A stretch of DNA of 64,000 nucleotides from Hyaloperonospora brassicae (lineage: Eukaryota > Oomycota > Peronosporomycetes > Peronosporales > Peronosporaceae), in assembly GCA_947650285.1 (NCBI GenBank), contig CANTFL010000090.1, forward strand, positions 372,001 to 436,000, given 5' to 3'. The notes below the pieces were generated by a model that searched no databases, was not told the origin of the DNA, and saw only the letters and a program-made list of their open reading frames with translations. Position 1 is the first letter of the stretch; every line of letters begins with the position of its first letter. Positions 29,231 to 40,573 of this stretch are shown in pieces. A program made the position numbers and the translations under genes.

Positions 29231-31180
29231 GTCCCTCCCCCTTATCCAAGAGTTACACTCTATAAGGGTGGGCACTCGTGGATGGCGTAGGCCATTCACG
29301 TAAAACGGTGTGTGCTGTGTTGAAGCATGCACCGAATTATTGATGGCGAATTCCACCATGGGTAGGAATTCGCTCCAACTCGGAAACGAGTGGACATATC
29401 CTCGAAGTATCTCTTCGAGGACACGGTTCGCACGTTCCGTCTGACCATCTGTTTCTGGATGGTCGGAAGTGGACATCTTCAATCGTGTTTCGAGAGTACG
29501 GAACACGGTTTGCCAAAATTCCGCCGTGAACCGAGGGTCACGGTCGGATACGAGTTCACGGGGTAACCCGTGGAGTCTAAAGACCGTGTCTAGAAAGACA
29601 CGAGCACAACCTTGAGCCTTGATCGACTCAGGTACAGCAGCAAGATGGACCATCTTGCTGAATCGGTCAACAAACACAATAATACCATTATTCTTGTGAG
29701 CGTCTTCGGGAAAACCGAAGACGATGTCCATTGAAACGGACTGCCAGCACTCTGTCGGAACAGGCAGAGGCTGCAATGGCGCACGGGATGAAGGACTAGG
29801 CTTCACCCGTTGACAAACCTCGCAAGCACGTATGTACTTGCGTACAAACTGATACTGGCGTGGGCAGTAAAAGTCACGACTTACCGTGAGGTAAGTCTTT
29901 TCTCTACCACGATGGCCGCTTGTTGGGGCATCGTGACACTCATACATGATGCGCAAACGCAAATCATGATGAGCGGGTACGACGACACGAGGCGTGTCGT
30001 CGGCAACAGCTGTATAGTACAGCAATCCGTTGCGTATACTATACCGATCCGAGGAGGATTGGTACAAAGTCGGTAAATACCTCATGAATTTTCTGGATGA
30101 ATTCACCAGATGATCCATCAATCGCAGAAGATCCTTATCTTCCGCGTATGCCTTTCGTACGTCGTCTAGTAAACTTGAAGACGGGACACTGACTGACAGT
30201 GTCGCAACAGTGGGCTTATCCTCACTGTTGATTTGTGCGTCCGGCTCGATATCGGGCCGGCGCGAAAGCGCATCAGCAACGACATTGAGTCGTCGTGGTT
30301 TATACTCCACGGAGAAGTTATACTCCGCGAAGAAGGACAGCCACCTCGCCATCCTATGCGAGAGGTGTGGGCTGTTTACGGCCGTGCGTAATGACGCATG
30401 GTCCGTATAGACAACTAACGGTCTATCTCCCAAGAGATAGACGCGAAACTTAGCCAGTGCGTACTTCATGGCAAGGAGTTCCTTGTCATGCACTAGGTAA
30501 TTACGCTCAGCTGCTTGCAGCTGACGCGGCTGATAACAGATGACGCGCTCCGCGCCATCTGCATCGAACTGCATTAACGCACAGCCGATTGCGAAATCGC
30601 TGGCGTCACAGACCACATGAAATGATCTGTCCTGATCTGCGATCGCCAAGATCGGCGATTGCATCAATCTTTGCTTGTTACCCTCAAAGGAACGATGGCA
30701 CTCAGCGTTCCATGACCACTTGACATTTCTCTTGAGCAAGCAAAAAAGATGAACCGTCATCTCGGCGTAGTTGCGCGAGTTCTTGTGCAAGTACGCCGCT
30801 AAGCCAAGGAACTTACGAAGTCCCTTGACATCGACTGGCACTGGCCAGTCAGTGATTGCCTTGATCTTTTCGGGATCAGGAGGTACGCTGTGTTTACCCA
30901 CGATGCATCCAAGAAGTGGTATTTCGCTAGCAGCGAATCTACACTTCTTGAGGTTGGCGTACAGCTTATGCTTGCGCATAAGTTGAAGAACCTGACGAAC
31001 GTGAGTTCTGTGAACTTCAACGTCCGTCTTTCCGTTGATAGACCGGCTATGGACGAGCACATCGTCTAAGTAACTCGGTGCGAAGTCCCGCACCGGTCTC
31101 AACACATTTGTGACACATCTGTTGAATGTTGCAGGGGCGTTGCTCAGCCCCTGTGGCATAACTAGCCACTTCCACAGCAT
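29165..31180 (-). CDS. Copy A pol: RT palm, RNase H and integrase, 671 codons
   Basis: Longest intact pol frame in copy A. Order: RT second half with the active site APSYLDDVLVH (residues about 35-45), connection, RNase H (CDASDFAIGCAL, KELLAMKYAL, YTDHASLRT, VADALSRRPD), integrase zinc finger (ECHDAPTSGHRG, ACEVCQRVKP) and integrase core (SMDIVFGFPEDAHKNN, ELVSDRDPRF, HPETDGQTERANRVLEE). All three integrase acidic residues and the RNase H residues are present. The first RT half is in another frame, owing to a C-run of four (31187-31190) against five in copy C. Confidence 0.88.
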   Translation of the reverse strand: MLWKWLVMPQGLSNAPATFNRCVTNVLRPVRDFAPSYLDDVLVHSRSINGKTDVEVHRTHVRQVLQLMRKHKLYANLKKCRFAASEIPLLGCIVGKHSVPPDPEKIKAITDWPVPVDVKGLRKFLGLAAYLHKNSRNYAEMTVHLFCLLKRNVKWSWNAECHRSFEGNKQRLMQSPILAIADQDRSFHVVCDASDFAIGCALMQFDADGAERVICYQPRQLQAAERNYLVHDKELLAMKYALAKFRVYLLGDRPLVVYTDHASLRTAVNSPHLSHRMARWLSFFAEYNFSVEYKPRRLNVVADALSRRPDIEPDAQINSEDKPTVATLSVSVPSSSLLDDVRKAYAEDKDLLRLMDHLVNSSRKFMRYLPTLYQSSSDRYSIRNGLLYYTAVADDTPRVVVPAHHDLRLRIMYECHDAPTSGHRGREKTYLTVSRDFYCPRQYQFVRKYIRACEVCQRVKPSPSSRAPLQPLPVPTECWQSVSMDIVFGFPEDAHKNNGIIVFVDRFSKMVHLAAVPESIKAQGCARVFLDTVFRLHGLPRELVSDRDPRFTAEFWQTVFRTLETRLKMSTSDHPETDGQTERANRVLEEILRGYVHSFPSWSEFLPMVEFAINNSVHASTQHTPFYVNGLRHPRVPTLIECNSWIRGRDSLEQKPFWLLLITCRRKRRHV

Positions 31181-31718
31181 CCCGCTGGGGCGCTCACTGC
31201 CGTGAACGGGATGTCCCGTTCACGCATGAGGATCTGATAGAATCCATCCATCAGATCCATGGACGAAAAGATGGTACTCTTTGACATACCATCTATGATT
31301 ACGTCCTTCCTCGGTATCGGCGTCTGAGCCGGTACCGTTGCAGCATTCAACTTGTTGAATGCGTGTACTATCCGCCACCCTCCTGTGGCCTTTCGCACAC
31401 AGAAGGTCGGAGAGCTGTGAGTGGATGTTGATTCCCTCACATGGCCCGCTGCTAGCGATCGGCAAAGAACTTGTCGATCGCTAGTACTTGTTCACGAGGA
31501 AGTGGCCACTGCTTCATGACACAGTACTTTGAGCCCGGTTTGAGCTCGATCTCGTGTCGAGTGCCTTTGTCCTTAGGCAACTCGCAAGGTACGGATTCAG
31601 GGAACACATCCCTGAATTCGATCAAATCCTTATACAAAGGATTTGCCTGAAGTGACTCCCAGGATTGAGACGTGTATCGCTCAATCGGAGTCTTCTCATC
31701 GAGGACACTTTCGTCCAT
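31162..31718 (-). pseudogene. Copy A RT N-terminal half
   Basis: 31718-31452 reads into the RT lead-in (VFPESVPCELPKDKGTRHEI, GSKYCVMKQWPLPREQ). A stop after FFADR and a frame change then lead into 31440-31162 with fingers and palm motifs (GGWRIVHAFNKLNAATV, TIFSSMDLMDGFYQILM, with the first RT aspartates). The same break is found in copies B and C. Confidence 0.82.
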
Positions 31719-32480
31719 CGATGAGCTGCTGAGAACCCGTTTGTTCTAAGCAAATACTGTTGCCGACCGAATAACGGCCACATACTCATCCTCTGTGACG
31801 AGTATGCAGATCTGCTTGACTTTGCCACTACGCAGATCACGCAAGAACCGTTTCGGTTGTAGCGTCGGCAATTGAGTTATCTCCGAAGTCAACTTCGGAG
31901 GCACAATCAGATCAAGCGTAAAGCGCCTACACTTGATCCGTCATTAACCAAGACGTTCAACGTCTCGGTTTCTTCCTGGGAACTTTTTTCTACAGGTTGC
32001 TGAGGGCCTGGTCCCTCAGCAAGTGACTCTCGAGGAACTCTTTCCTCAAGTACGTGGGGACTTATTCCCTCGACGTCTTCCGACTGTGGCTGTGCAACCA
32101 CAGTCAGGCACCGATCCTCTACGGTCGACTCTCCAGTCGACCTAGGATTTCCATGTTGCCTCTTGGGGGCAACAGGTTTTTTTCTTCTAATATGCTGCCC
32201 GCTAGGCATGCATCCATGTCCCGGTCAACCCGGCTTCTTCGAGTGGTGGACCTTCGGCGCCGCCTGTACTTCTGTACAGCCGCCGGGAGCTTGCTCCACA
32301 GTGTAGTGATCAACTACACTGTGATCTTGTGCAGTCGTGCAAACGACCGTACCACAAGTGTGGCCATCGCACTCACTCGCAGAACATCCACACGCTTGTG
32401 GACGCTCCAAGATGTTCATCAGATGGCCATCTGATGAACAAGCGGCAGGCATCTTCACGTATCGATGCTGCCAGCTCACC
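31719..32480 (-). pseudogene. Copy A protease-RT linker
   Basis: Open stretches in more than one frame with the closing part of protease and a polar linker (CGCSASECDG, VEQAPGGCTEVQAAPKVHH, SPHVLEERVPRESLAEGPGP). No catalytic motif. Part of the gag-pol polyprotein in an intact element. Confidence 0.55.
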
Positions 32481-32852
32481 CTTGGCTCGTACTTTCTGAG
32501 CCAAGGTAATCCCAGGATGACATTAAATTTGTCATCCAGATCTAGTACGATGAAGTCATCATCGTACTGTTCACCTCTAACGTGTAGTGGATTCCTGCTA
32601 CACGTTTCTCAACGGTAATCGATGCGCCTGTTGCAAGGCGCACCGTCATCCTCGTGAGGGGAATGTCGCGCTCAACGAACTTGAGCCTACGACCCTCTAG
32701 TGACTGGCGTCAAACAAAGTTGTTCGACGCCCCACAGTTTACTAGGGCACGAAGCGACAAATCATTTGTCGCTTCCAACTTCAAGGTGATGAGCGAAACG
32801 TCATCAACAGGTGCAGAGACACACAATGATTGTGTATCTGGAGCAACTTTCG
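32481..32852 (-). pseudogene. Copy A aspartic protease, catalytic Asp lost
   Basis: The retropepsin triad reads Asn-Cys-Gly (codon AAC on minus strand, plus positions 32737-32739) where copy C has Asp-Cys-Gly. A TGA follows at 32710-32712. A shared frameshift separates the flap from the closing motif NVILGLPWLRKYEPRVSW. Not able to cut gag-pol. Confidence 0.8.
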
Positions 32853-34068
32853 TCAAGAGATTTGAAAATTCTCTTGAGGTTGCTGGATCAGTAGGGCGCT
32901 CCGCCCCTTCTGACCCCGACCATTTTTTGATGGTCCGTCTCGCTGTTGAGGTTTCGCAACAGCGCTGGACCTACACCCATTGCCCTTCTTGGCGAATGGT
33001 CGTCCATTTCGCTCAGTACTGTTTGTTACTGGGCGTGGAGCACTACACTCGTATGCGTAGTGCCATAACTTCTGACAGCGATTGCACTTCTGCAATCGCT
33101 TGTTGCTCGAAGAGCGAGGTCTCTCGCTCTCAACATAGCAGAGGTCCATTGGTTCTGGACCTCCGATCTCTTGTTGTCTTGGTGGACGATAAGAGTTTGA
33201 GCTAGCATGAGCCTGTCTCATGCTAAAGTCTTCCTGTTCCGCAGCGATATCGCCTCTTCCAGCGTATTCAGCTAAGCGGAACAGGTGGCTCCTGACGGAC
33301 CCTTCTGCGAGCCCGTGCATGAACACCGTAATCAACGTGTGTTCATGTACTGGATTAGCAGTTATACTACTCGCGAGGAGTCGTATATGTTGAGCGTAAG
33401 CGTGCACATCACGCTTACCCTGCTTGAGTTTCAGGAGCTCTGAACGAGCTCTGAACGAGCCCTGAACTCATCCCGTGGCGGCTCAAACGTTTGTCTGAGC
33501 CGGGACTTGAAGTGATCTAGTGACCTAAACACATTTGGGTCGCTACTCTCGAGCCCCAGGGACCAAGTTTTGGCACGTCCTGACAAGTGGGTTTGAGCAA
33601 ATGTGAGTTTCATTTGCTTATCTTCGACGCGACGAGCCATTAAGGCTCTGTCAAGTCGACAAACCATAGTAACAGGGAGTCTTCCAGGACTGCACGGTAC
33701 TTGGAGATGTCAACTTTCAAGACTTCGAGACGACACATTCGCGTCGTCCCGCCCACAGCAGCATGGAATTGCTGCTGTCTCAACAGCTCTGTCTGTTGAG
33801 CACCGAGTTCTCTCAACTGCTCGGCCTGTTGAGAGCCTTGCTGGTGAAGCAAGGCTACTTTCTCCTTTTCGGCGGCAAGTTCATTTTGAATGAACTTGGC
33901 GATAGCGGCATTCTGTTGGTCTCTGTCTAGAGACTCCAACATGGCGCTGATGGCGAACTCGCCTACGGTAGAACTCATTCGTTCTACCGCACCCCATTAG
34001 ATGTCACTCAAGTGGGTAAACCCTTCACGCGTGGCGTGTAAGGTCTCTTCATCATCCAACATGAACAT
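32853..34068 (-). pseudogene. Copy A gag, broken
   Basis: From ATG 34068: N-terminal domain with Gln-rich helices (HQQGSQQAEQLRELGAQQTE), capsid-like middle (TFAQTHLSGRAKTWSLGLES) and zinc knuckle CNRCQKLWHYAYEC at the C-terminal side. Breaks: a TAA near 33998 (private to A), a 2-base insertion near 33675 shared with B, and the 11-base tandem duplication at 33436-33457 shared with B and C. The knuckle has Trp in place of the usual Gly. Confidence 0.82.
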
Positions 34069-34094
34069 GTTGGATGCTGTGGTCCTTGGAAGGA

Positions 34095-34110
34095 CTACAA
34101 AGTGCTACCA
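34095..34110 (-). other. Copy A primer binding site
   Basis: TGGTAGCACTTTGTAG on the minus strand, two bases after the 5' LTR. Confidence 0.75.
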
Positions 34111-34112
34111 GG

Positions 34113-34502
34113 TGTAACGGGGCACACCCTTGCGTGAACTTAACGCAAGGGTATCGGGGCCCCTACAGACATAAACGTGGCAAGCGAGGAAGCGTAGGTA
34201 AGGTAAAAGCAGAACTGTTAAATCAATATAAGAAAGTCTTTAACCACTGTCTCTCTGTTTGACTTAACTTAATTATGTTCATATAACTGAGCTTTGGTGA
34301 CGTCTCGTCACCACTAATTGCGCGCTTCTTGCGGCGATTGGTGGGTTGATATAGTCAAGATGTCAACCAATGAGCAGAATCTTTGGTCGACCCTTCGATA
34401 TCACCACTTTAGTGATATTGTTGAAAGAATATTCAACATAATATTCTGTATTGTCGTTATCTAACAAATGAAAATTTCCATGTAACCGGCTGTTCCGTTA
34501 CA
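34113..34502 (-). repeat. Copy A 5' LTR
   Basis: 390 bp. Diagnostic variants ATAAACG, AAGAAAGTCTTTAACCACTG and GAGCTTTGG are shared with the copy B 5' LTR and differ from its own 3' LTR. It also has private changes near the outer end. Confidence 0.88.
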
Positions 34503-35855
34503 GTTCTCATGTCCAATGGCATATCAGTTTCTTCCAACAGGACTGCGCGCAGGGGCAGAACCAGAAGATATGTTCTAGCGTCTCTGTCACCCCACGACAG
34601 CAATGAAGCTTGCGACAAGAGGGGTCAAGCTCCCGCCCCGAAAAATATAGGTATAGTTGCCGACCTGCGACTATATAGCAGACCCAGACCTGGTCTGATG
34701 TTAGTTCATAGCCGTGCGCCCACAGCTAAAATGGTGTCTGTGATAATGACCCGCTTGCCAAGCGCAAACACGCGCTGCCGCCTCGAGCCTGGACACAGGT
34801 AGAGTGAGTACAAATCCTGACCCTTTCAACAACCGAAATGGTTGAGTTTTTAACGCCCGCTGGACGTGTTTGTTCGCGACAGAGTCCGGGACACTTCACG
34901 GGAGTCCGTGGACGTTCGGATGCGCCTATAAGACGATGCCATGGGCGGCTTCCCTCCGGCGTAGCATCTGACAGTCGGCCGCCGTTCGCTGATCCTCAAC
35001 GTTGTCTGCCGCAATGCACCAATGAATACCCTCTTGCTCCTGCTCGAGCTGGATAATTGTTTGCTGCATCGGGTACTGACACTCATTCGTCCCCTGGACA
35101 CGTTCCAGCGCTAGTAAGCTCCATTCATATGCCCGTTCCAAGTCAGGTGGGGGCCGCAGGCGCATGGGTGGCTGGCCCCGACTGGCATTTACGGTGAACT
35201 CAGCAGTATCGCGATCCCCCAGCGACGCAGCTTGGCCTGTTGATGCGTTCTGTGACCGACCGAGGGTATGACTATAGAGTAGTTGTGGACTCCGATTCTT
35301 TGCAGGTCCAGATCGTCGAGGGCGCAAGGCCGAATTCGGTCACACTTGAAGGCGGTCAGAGGGTCTCCCCGTCGATCTAATATCCAAGGGTTATCAGCCA
35401 AGGAGTACGTGAGCCAGAAGGAGTGTCCTTCATCCGTCATCACGCGGGAACAGCGAGACAGTGGCCGTGAAAGGTCCACAAACTATTCCGCCAATGTAGT
35501 CCAGCTGATGGCCGTCGAAGCAAGACTCGCTAGCTCCTGCATGTACCGTTGCTTCCTGCTTGCGAGATCAGGTAAAATGGAGGCCAGCCACGGCTGTAGA
35601 AGCTGCAAAAGATGCCTTCCGGTGTGCCGTCGAGAGTGAGACCGCCGAGGCGTTCGTTCTTCTAGCGGCGATAACATAGCAGGCCCCGGACCCGAAGTCC
35701 AACCAAAGACCCACGCTTTCCATGCCAAATTGTAGATGTCCTTGCGTTGTAATAGCCATAATATAGCATTTTAAATTGCTGAGTCTTGCATGCGATCACT
35801 ACCGAAGCCAGCCCGACACCGACGGCTTGTTTAGGAGTGTGAAGGAGCAACGGGC
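34503..35855 (-). pseudogene. LINE-1 post-RT region with zf-RVT
   Basis: Right part carries the thumb/linker signature (FLWYCSASIDNTKHKVSPLL, then HTPKQAVGVGLASVVIACK). The last 190 bases before copy A read as the zinc-binding domain found after many LINE RTs (a Cys pair, GVTETLEHIFWFCPCAQSCW). The frame is broken several times. Confidence 0.7.
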
Positions 35856-37312
35856 TCACTTTGTGCTTCGTGTTGTCGATACTGGCCGAGCAGTACCACA
35901 AAGACAGCTTCTGGAGATTCCGGAGCTATTTTCAGCCCATGCCGGGAGATCAAACGCCGCTTCTGTAAACAAAATTGACGGTAGCATGATGATATTGAGT
36001 ACTAAAACACGGAGCTCGACACTTGTGGCAATCTGAGTAGCTGTAGCAAGACGTCGTTGGACATTGCGTATGCGCGCTGCCCAGTTCACGTCCGCGAGCT
36101 CACCAGTCCCAATGATGTAACCTAGGTACCGCGTCGTTTCTCCGTGACGAAGCACTGGCATACCACATAACTTCTCACATTGGACCGTCGGGTTTAGCAA
36201 CAGGAGCTTGCTCTTGCGGGGTTGTATCCGAAGTCCCGACAGACGGCCACATTGTTCCAGGATCAACAGGACACGTGGAACATGCCTCGCTTCTTGTAAA
36301 AAGACAGGTAAATCATCGACGAATGCTAAAAATTTGTGTTGAGGGCCTCCTCCATATGGAACGATGATGCCTGGGTCAGTAGGGTCATCGTGGATTGCCA
36401 GCGCAAGCACTTCCGCTACGATGATGAATAATTGAGATGCCAGCGGGCATCCTTGACAGATACCCGAGCGCACTTCCTGTGTCCTCAAAAGCTTCCCACT
36501 AGCCAGAAACTGAGCCGTAGTCCCGTTATGAATCGTCCGAATAATAGAAACAAACATCGGCGAGAATTCAAACCGCGTGAGCGCTAAGGAAAGAAAATCT
36601 CTGGCAACGTTATTATATGCCTTGCGAAAGTCGAGCAAGAGGATTGCTTCGCTGTGCATGAACGCCACCGCAAATTTAACTGCACCAGTGTCAAGAATAG
36701 AAATCATCATCAAGACAGTCTTCTGCATATGCCTTCCATGAACAAAGCCTTGCAGCGAATCTCCAATTAATTTTCCCAGTACGCGCTGGATCCGCGTGGC
36801 GATGACCTTCGCGAATATCTTGTACCTGGTTTGTAGAAGTGCGATTGGTCTGTAATTTATGGCATCCTCAGAATCCCCCTGTTTGCGCAACGGATTGATC
36901 AGCCCATTTATAAAAATGATTGTGGTGGGTGACCGCCATAAAGTATCTCATTTCCAATGGCGACCATCGCCGATGCGAGTACGGATTTGGCATCCTTAAA
37001 GAAATCAGTATCAAGCCCATCCGTTCCAGCTGCTTTGTGGCGATCAAGTGCCTCGATGGCTTCAATCACCTCGTTGAGACAGATATCGTGCATTAACATA
37101 CGATTATTAGTCGCTGATAAGTGCATAGACTCCTGAATCGTAATAAAGTCGTCAAACTGGGCATCCAGAAGTTGAGATGGTGCTGAATTGTGGACAGCCC
37201 CCAATATAGGCTGCCACTCCGATGCAAACCGATCTGTCGTTGTCATGCCGCGCGTAAACTCAGTCCCATTAATGTTTCGATTGGATGTAACAGTTTGATC
37301 CCTTTTAAACAC
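35856..37312 (-). pseudogene. LINE-1 reverse transcriptase
   Basis: Frame 37312-36908 holds the N-terminal RT motif ALDRHKAAGTDGLDTDFFKD. After a shift near 36905 the frame 36890-35856 holds YRPIALLQTRYKIFAKVIA, QGFVHGRHMQKTVLM, LLLDFRKAYNNVAR, GICQGCPLASQLFIIVAEVL, the active site FLAFVDDLPVF, and RIQPRKSKLLLLN. All palm motifs are present, with FVDD as is usual for LINEs. Confidence 0.88.
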
Positions 37313-37689
37313 AGAAACTCGCTTAAAGTTTCAGCGAATCTGTTCCATTGACCGATTCAACCTGTCACCCATTCGCACTTAATGTTCTTCCCTCGCCTCC
37401 TCGCTTGTGACTGCAAGACGCTCCTGACGAGCCAATATATGCGCTAGGCTCTGAGCCTTGATCCTCCGTGGTACTGCTTTCCCTCTTTGTTCCGTTCGCC
37501 GCCGCAGCCGCTTTATAAACATCACACACCATCAAGCGGTAGCGTCCCAAGTCGCAAATGTGGCGTTGTAGCCCAGGCGTTAATCAATAAAAGCGTCCAG
37601 GAGCTCCTTGATCACTCGAGAGGGCTAAGCACAACGAATGGGATATGTAACCGTACGACGCTGGCGTCGTTACTGGGAATGAATTCCGG

Positions 37690-38500
37690 TATCGTTGTAA
37701 TGCAACTGCACACGCTGATGGTCTGAAGATATTCGCGGTTCAAAGACCGACACACCTTGCACCACGGAACACCAGGACTGCGGCACATAGAACCTGTCTA
37801 TGTTACTCGCCGCATCTGTCCCCCAGTAGGTTTAAAAATTGATGGGGTCTGAGTCGTCACCTTCTCCACCTACTGTTGTACTGAGGATGCAAGCGTCCTC
37901 CAGCAGATGAGCTTCTATCAAACCCTGGAGTGCAGCGCTTTCCGGTCATTCCTTCCGGGTACCGCCAAGCCTGTCGAGAGGCGGACTTTAAACGCAATTG
38001 AAGTCGCCGGATAGTATGGTCGGTCGTTGACTCCAAGTCCATGCCTGCAATGCAGTGTAGAATCGCTTACTACAGACTGGTTTGTTCGGCGCATATATGT
38101 TCACCAAACGGGATTCTCCCAGGTCGACCGCTATGACTTGAGTTGACCATTCCGATGTGTTCCAAGGAGTAGTCAAGGCAGCTGCCGAAGGGGTCAATTA
38201 AATTGCTAAATTCGCAGTCCGTTCATCCCTGATGCTCTAATAAGACATCGGTGACCCACTGTGCTTCTCATGTTGACTCCATAAGCGGGACCATGTGGAA
38301 AGGAGCTTATCCACTAAATCTTGGATGCTTACTTGAGTCTATTGGATCATCTAGGCAAGTGGGCGTTCTTGTACTGCAGTCCGACGCCAAGAAGTGATCT
38401 ACGACATTCGGGGCTTAACTTTAAAACCCCTGACATTCTAAATTTCTATTTGTTTGGACCCATTAAATTTTCTCACCCTTGATGACTTCTTCGCATAAGG
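37690..38500 (-). pseudogene. LINE-1 APE-type endonuclease
   Basis: ESRLVNIYAPNKPV and PTILSGDFNCV (38197-37990) are core AP-endonuclease motifs. In a further frame NIDRFYVP and EPRISSDHQRVQL (about 37730) give the closing S-D-H motif. The N-terminal catalytic part is hard to see through stops. This enzyme would nick target DNA to prime reverse transcription. Confidence 0.75.
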
Positions 38501-39985
38501 CTTGGATGCCGAAGAAAGTGAAGTCGGCCATAGGCGTCTGTGGGTGTGTGGCGTCCTGTGAATAGCGACACCCCCGTATCCAGAATAGAGATGTCCTTAG
38601 TAACTGGGGACTTCCTCGATACTCCTATGCTCAAAAACAGTAGAGAAGAAGCTCGCGACAGAGCACCAATTGTCGGTGGCCATCAAGGCATTAAACGCCT
38701 CGTGGTACGTGGCAATCGATTTCAGTGCAGCCGAATGTCGTCCCAGACTAAGTAACGTACCCTTCGCCGTGCGATCCTCTTGACCCAAAAAAACTTTAAT
38801 TTTGTGCTCGTATAAGCCAGCGCAAATGATGTGTTTAGCAAATCCTGCTTTGTTGGTCACATCACACAGTTTCAAGACAGGATCATCTCGTAAGCGTTGG
38901 TGCGTAATCGGACCCAGTCGTTGCGACTGTCGGTAAGTGCCGATAAATTGTATGAATTCGGTCTGGTGAATTTATTACACCATGACTCCAACCACTTGTT
39001 CGTCGCTAAATCGGTTGTTCTAGAGCAATTTGCTCCCAAACGACCTTGTATACATCCACGTCGCCAGGCCGCCGTCCAGCTTTCTAGAACCTGGACTGAT
39101 AGCGTGTTGAAAACTTCATCCGTATACGGGAAGCGGTGAACCATGGATAACAGCAGCTTTGGTTCCCGCTGCGCCACCGTGACCCATACTTCTGGCTGCT
39201 ATGTACATGTGAGAAATTATCCGCGGTTGAGGCTGGCCATGCCTCACCATGTCTCATCCAAAGCTCCGGCCAACTCCCTCGAGTGTTAGCCGGTACACGT
39301 ATACCAAGTTGCATAGAGGCTTCCAACATGACTGCGTCTCCATCTTGCTCATGATTTGCATTACGTGTGCGCAGCATTTGTCTAATTTGCTCTCCCCCCG
39401 CAGGAGTGGTCGAGTGTGCTCTCGTTTAAGCAACATGATGGTCAGTGATATCGCGGATGCTGGGCACTAATGCTAGCTAATTGGAGGCGCTGCTGTCATG
39501 TGTGTGACGCAGCGAGACTAATGTCGGGCAGGCCGCTGCGGCGTGATGGGTATGCGCTAAAGGCTGAGTACCCTCCAGATCCGAGTGCTGACCAAGCTAT
39601 GTTGACCGTGTGGGTGGACTGTAAATTGTTGAGCTTTGTTCATTCTTCGGAGATCGCGTGTGTACATGTGCTGAGTAATGTACGCCCCAGAATCGGAGTA
39701 CCAGTGGATGTTGCCGGACTTGCGATTTTGCTAGTGAAAAAGCCTCGACGCACTAGCGTGTATCCAAAGGAATTTGTTGTCCAGTTTCGTGAAGTTTCGA
39801 TCCTTTCGTGACGTTACTTGGACGAAACAAGGAGCATGCCTAAGACTGCGTGCCGTCCGTGTTGTAAACAAGTACAAATACCTTACGTCGTAGGAAGTTA
39901 GCAGCGATCGATGATATCTCACTGCTGCCCCAAGTGTGCCGCTCAATAATAGAGATACGGGCTGAAGGGGAGGTGGCATACTCAT
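38501..39985 (-). pseudogene. LINE-1 segment between OTU-like domain and endonuclease
   Basis: Several open minus-strand pieces (39177-38872, 39377-39084, 38875-38597) with polar, partly Trp-rich sequence such as RGSWPELWMRHGEAWPAST. No motif recognised. By position it belongs to the LINE polyprotein. Confidence 0.45.
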
Positions 39986-40340
39986 GTAAATACCACTGAA
40001 ATTAATTTGCTGATTCCCGTGGGGGCATGCCGTCCCACCCACGTTAGACATTGACCAGCGTGGCCGTACGAACAGAGTGACCGAATTGCTTATCAAAATG
40101 TAACATTTCTGCCTAGTGGATACTTCGCTTAATACACGCCGTGATGAACGCCAGAGAACAACCTTCGGCAATTAGGTCATGATCAGAAACGGTCTGGGCT
40201 AACGCCATTGCCATACAATTACCAGTGGCTGGGGTTGTCATAGGCGTAAAGCCAAGATCTTTCTCGATTGTAGACAGATCAGGGTCCGTGGCTAAATCCA
40301 TGACCTCGGGTGGAATGATCGAACTTAAGCTTGGCTGCAC
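39986..40340 (-). pseudogene. LINE-1 OTU-like cysteine protease domain
   Basis: Minus-strand frame 40340-40113 reads LGFTPMTTPATGNCMAMALA. The TGNC box has the nucleophile Cys (codon 40215-40217) in the setting of OTU deubiquitinase-type proteases, where the usual form is D-G-N-C. A following frame has FGHSVRTATLVNV, placed like the mid-domain of OTU folds. The first residue of the box is Thr instead of Asp. The call rests on this motif and spacing only. Confidence 0.5.
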
Positions 40341-40573
40341 ATCCGTTTCCGCTTGGCGTAAATTAGCGCGTTACTGCTGTGAACGTGTGAGTAACTGCGA
40401 TGTGGGTGGCCGTTTGGTGGGGTCCCCGCAAGAAGATGTAGCTTCTTCTTCGCCTCTTCCGTAATTGTCAACGACGGTCCTTTTTCCTCGTCGTCACCGG
40501 ACGAGAGCTCGACTGCACTCAACCCCGTAGGCATGGAGGGAGGAGGATCGACTGATTTACTCCTGTCCTCCGG

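Larger units (their letters stand above)
26517..34502 (-). mobile_element. Gypsy-2 copy A: Ty3/Gypsy chromodomain element inserted in LINE-1
   Basis: 7986 bp, minus strand, with LTRs at both ends, primer site, polypurine tract and a perfect 5-bp target duplication. Order from the right: gag, protease, linker, RT, RNase H, integrase with acidic insert, GPF domain, chromodomain, 3' LTR; an antisense gene runs from the left. Integrase keeps its first Asp (29726-29728); protease has lost its Asp (32737-32739 codes Asn). The two LTRs differ at roughly one base in ten, yet the body is close to copies B and C. Confidence 0.93.

Noticed and set aside
29810..30410. Short plus-strand frames opposite RT and RNase H in copy A, repeated in B and C
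   Set aside because: Exact shadows of conserved pol; unlike the 27037-27819 frame they have no reading free of sense coding.
30210..31180. Copy A pol as a complete autonomous gene
   Set aside because: RT N-terminal half, protease and gag are in other frames or broken, so only part of pol is intact.
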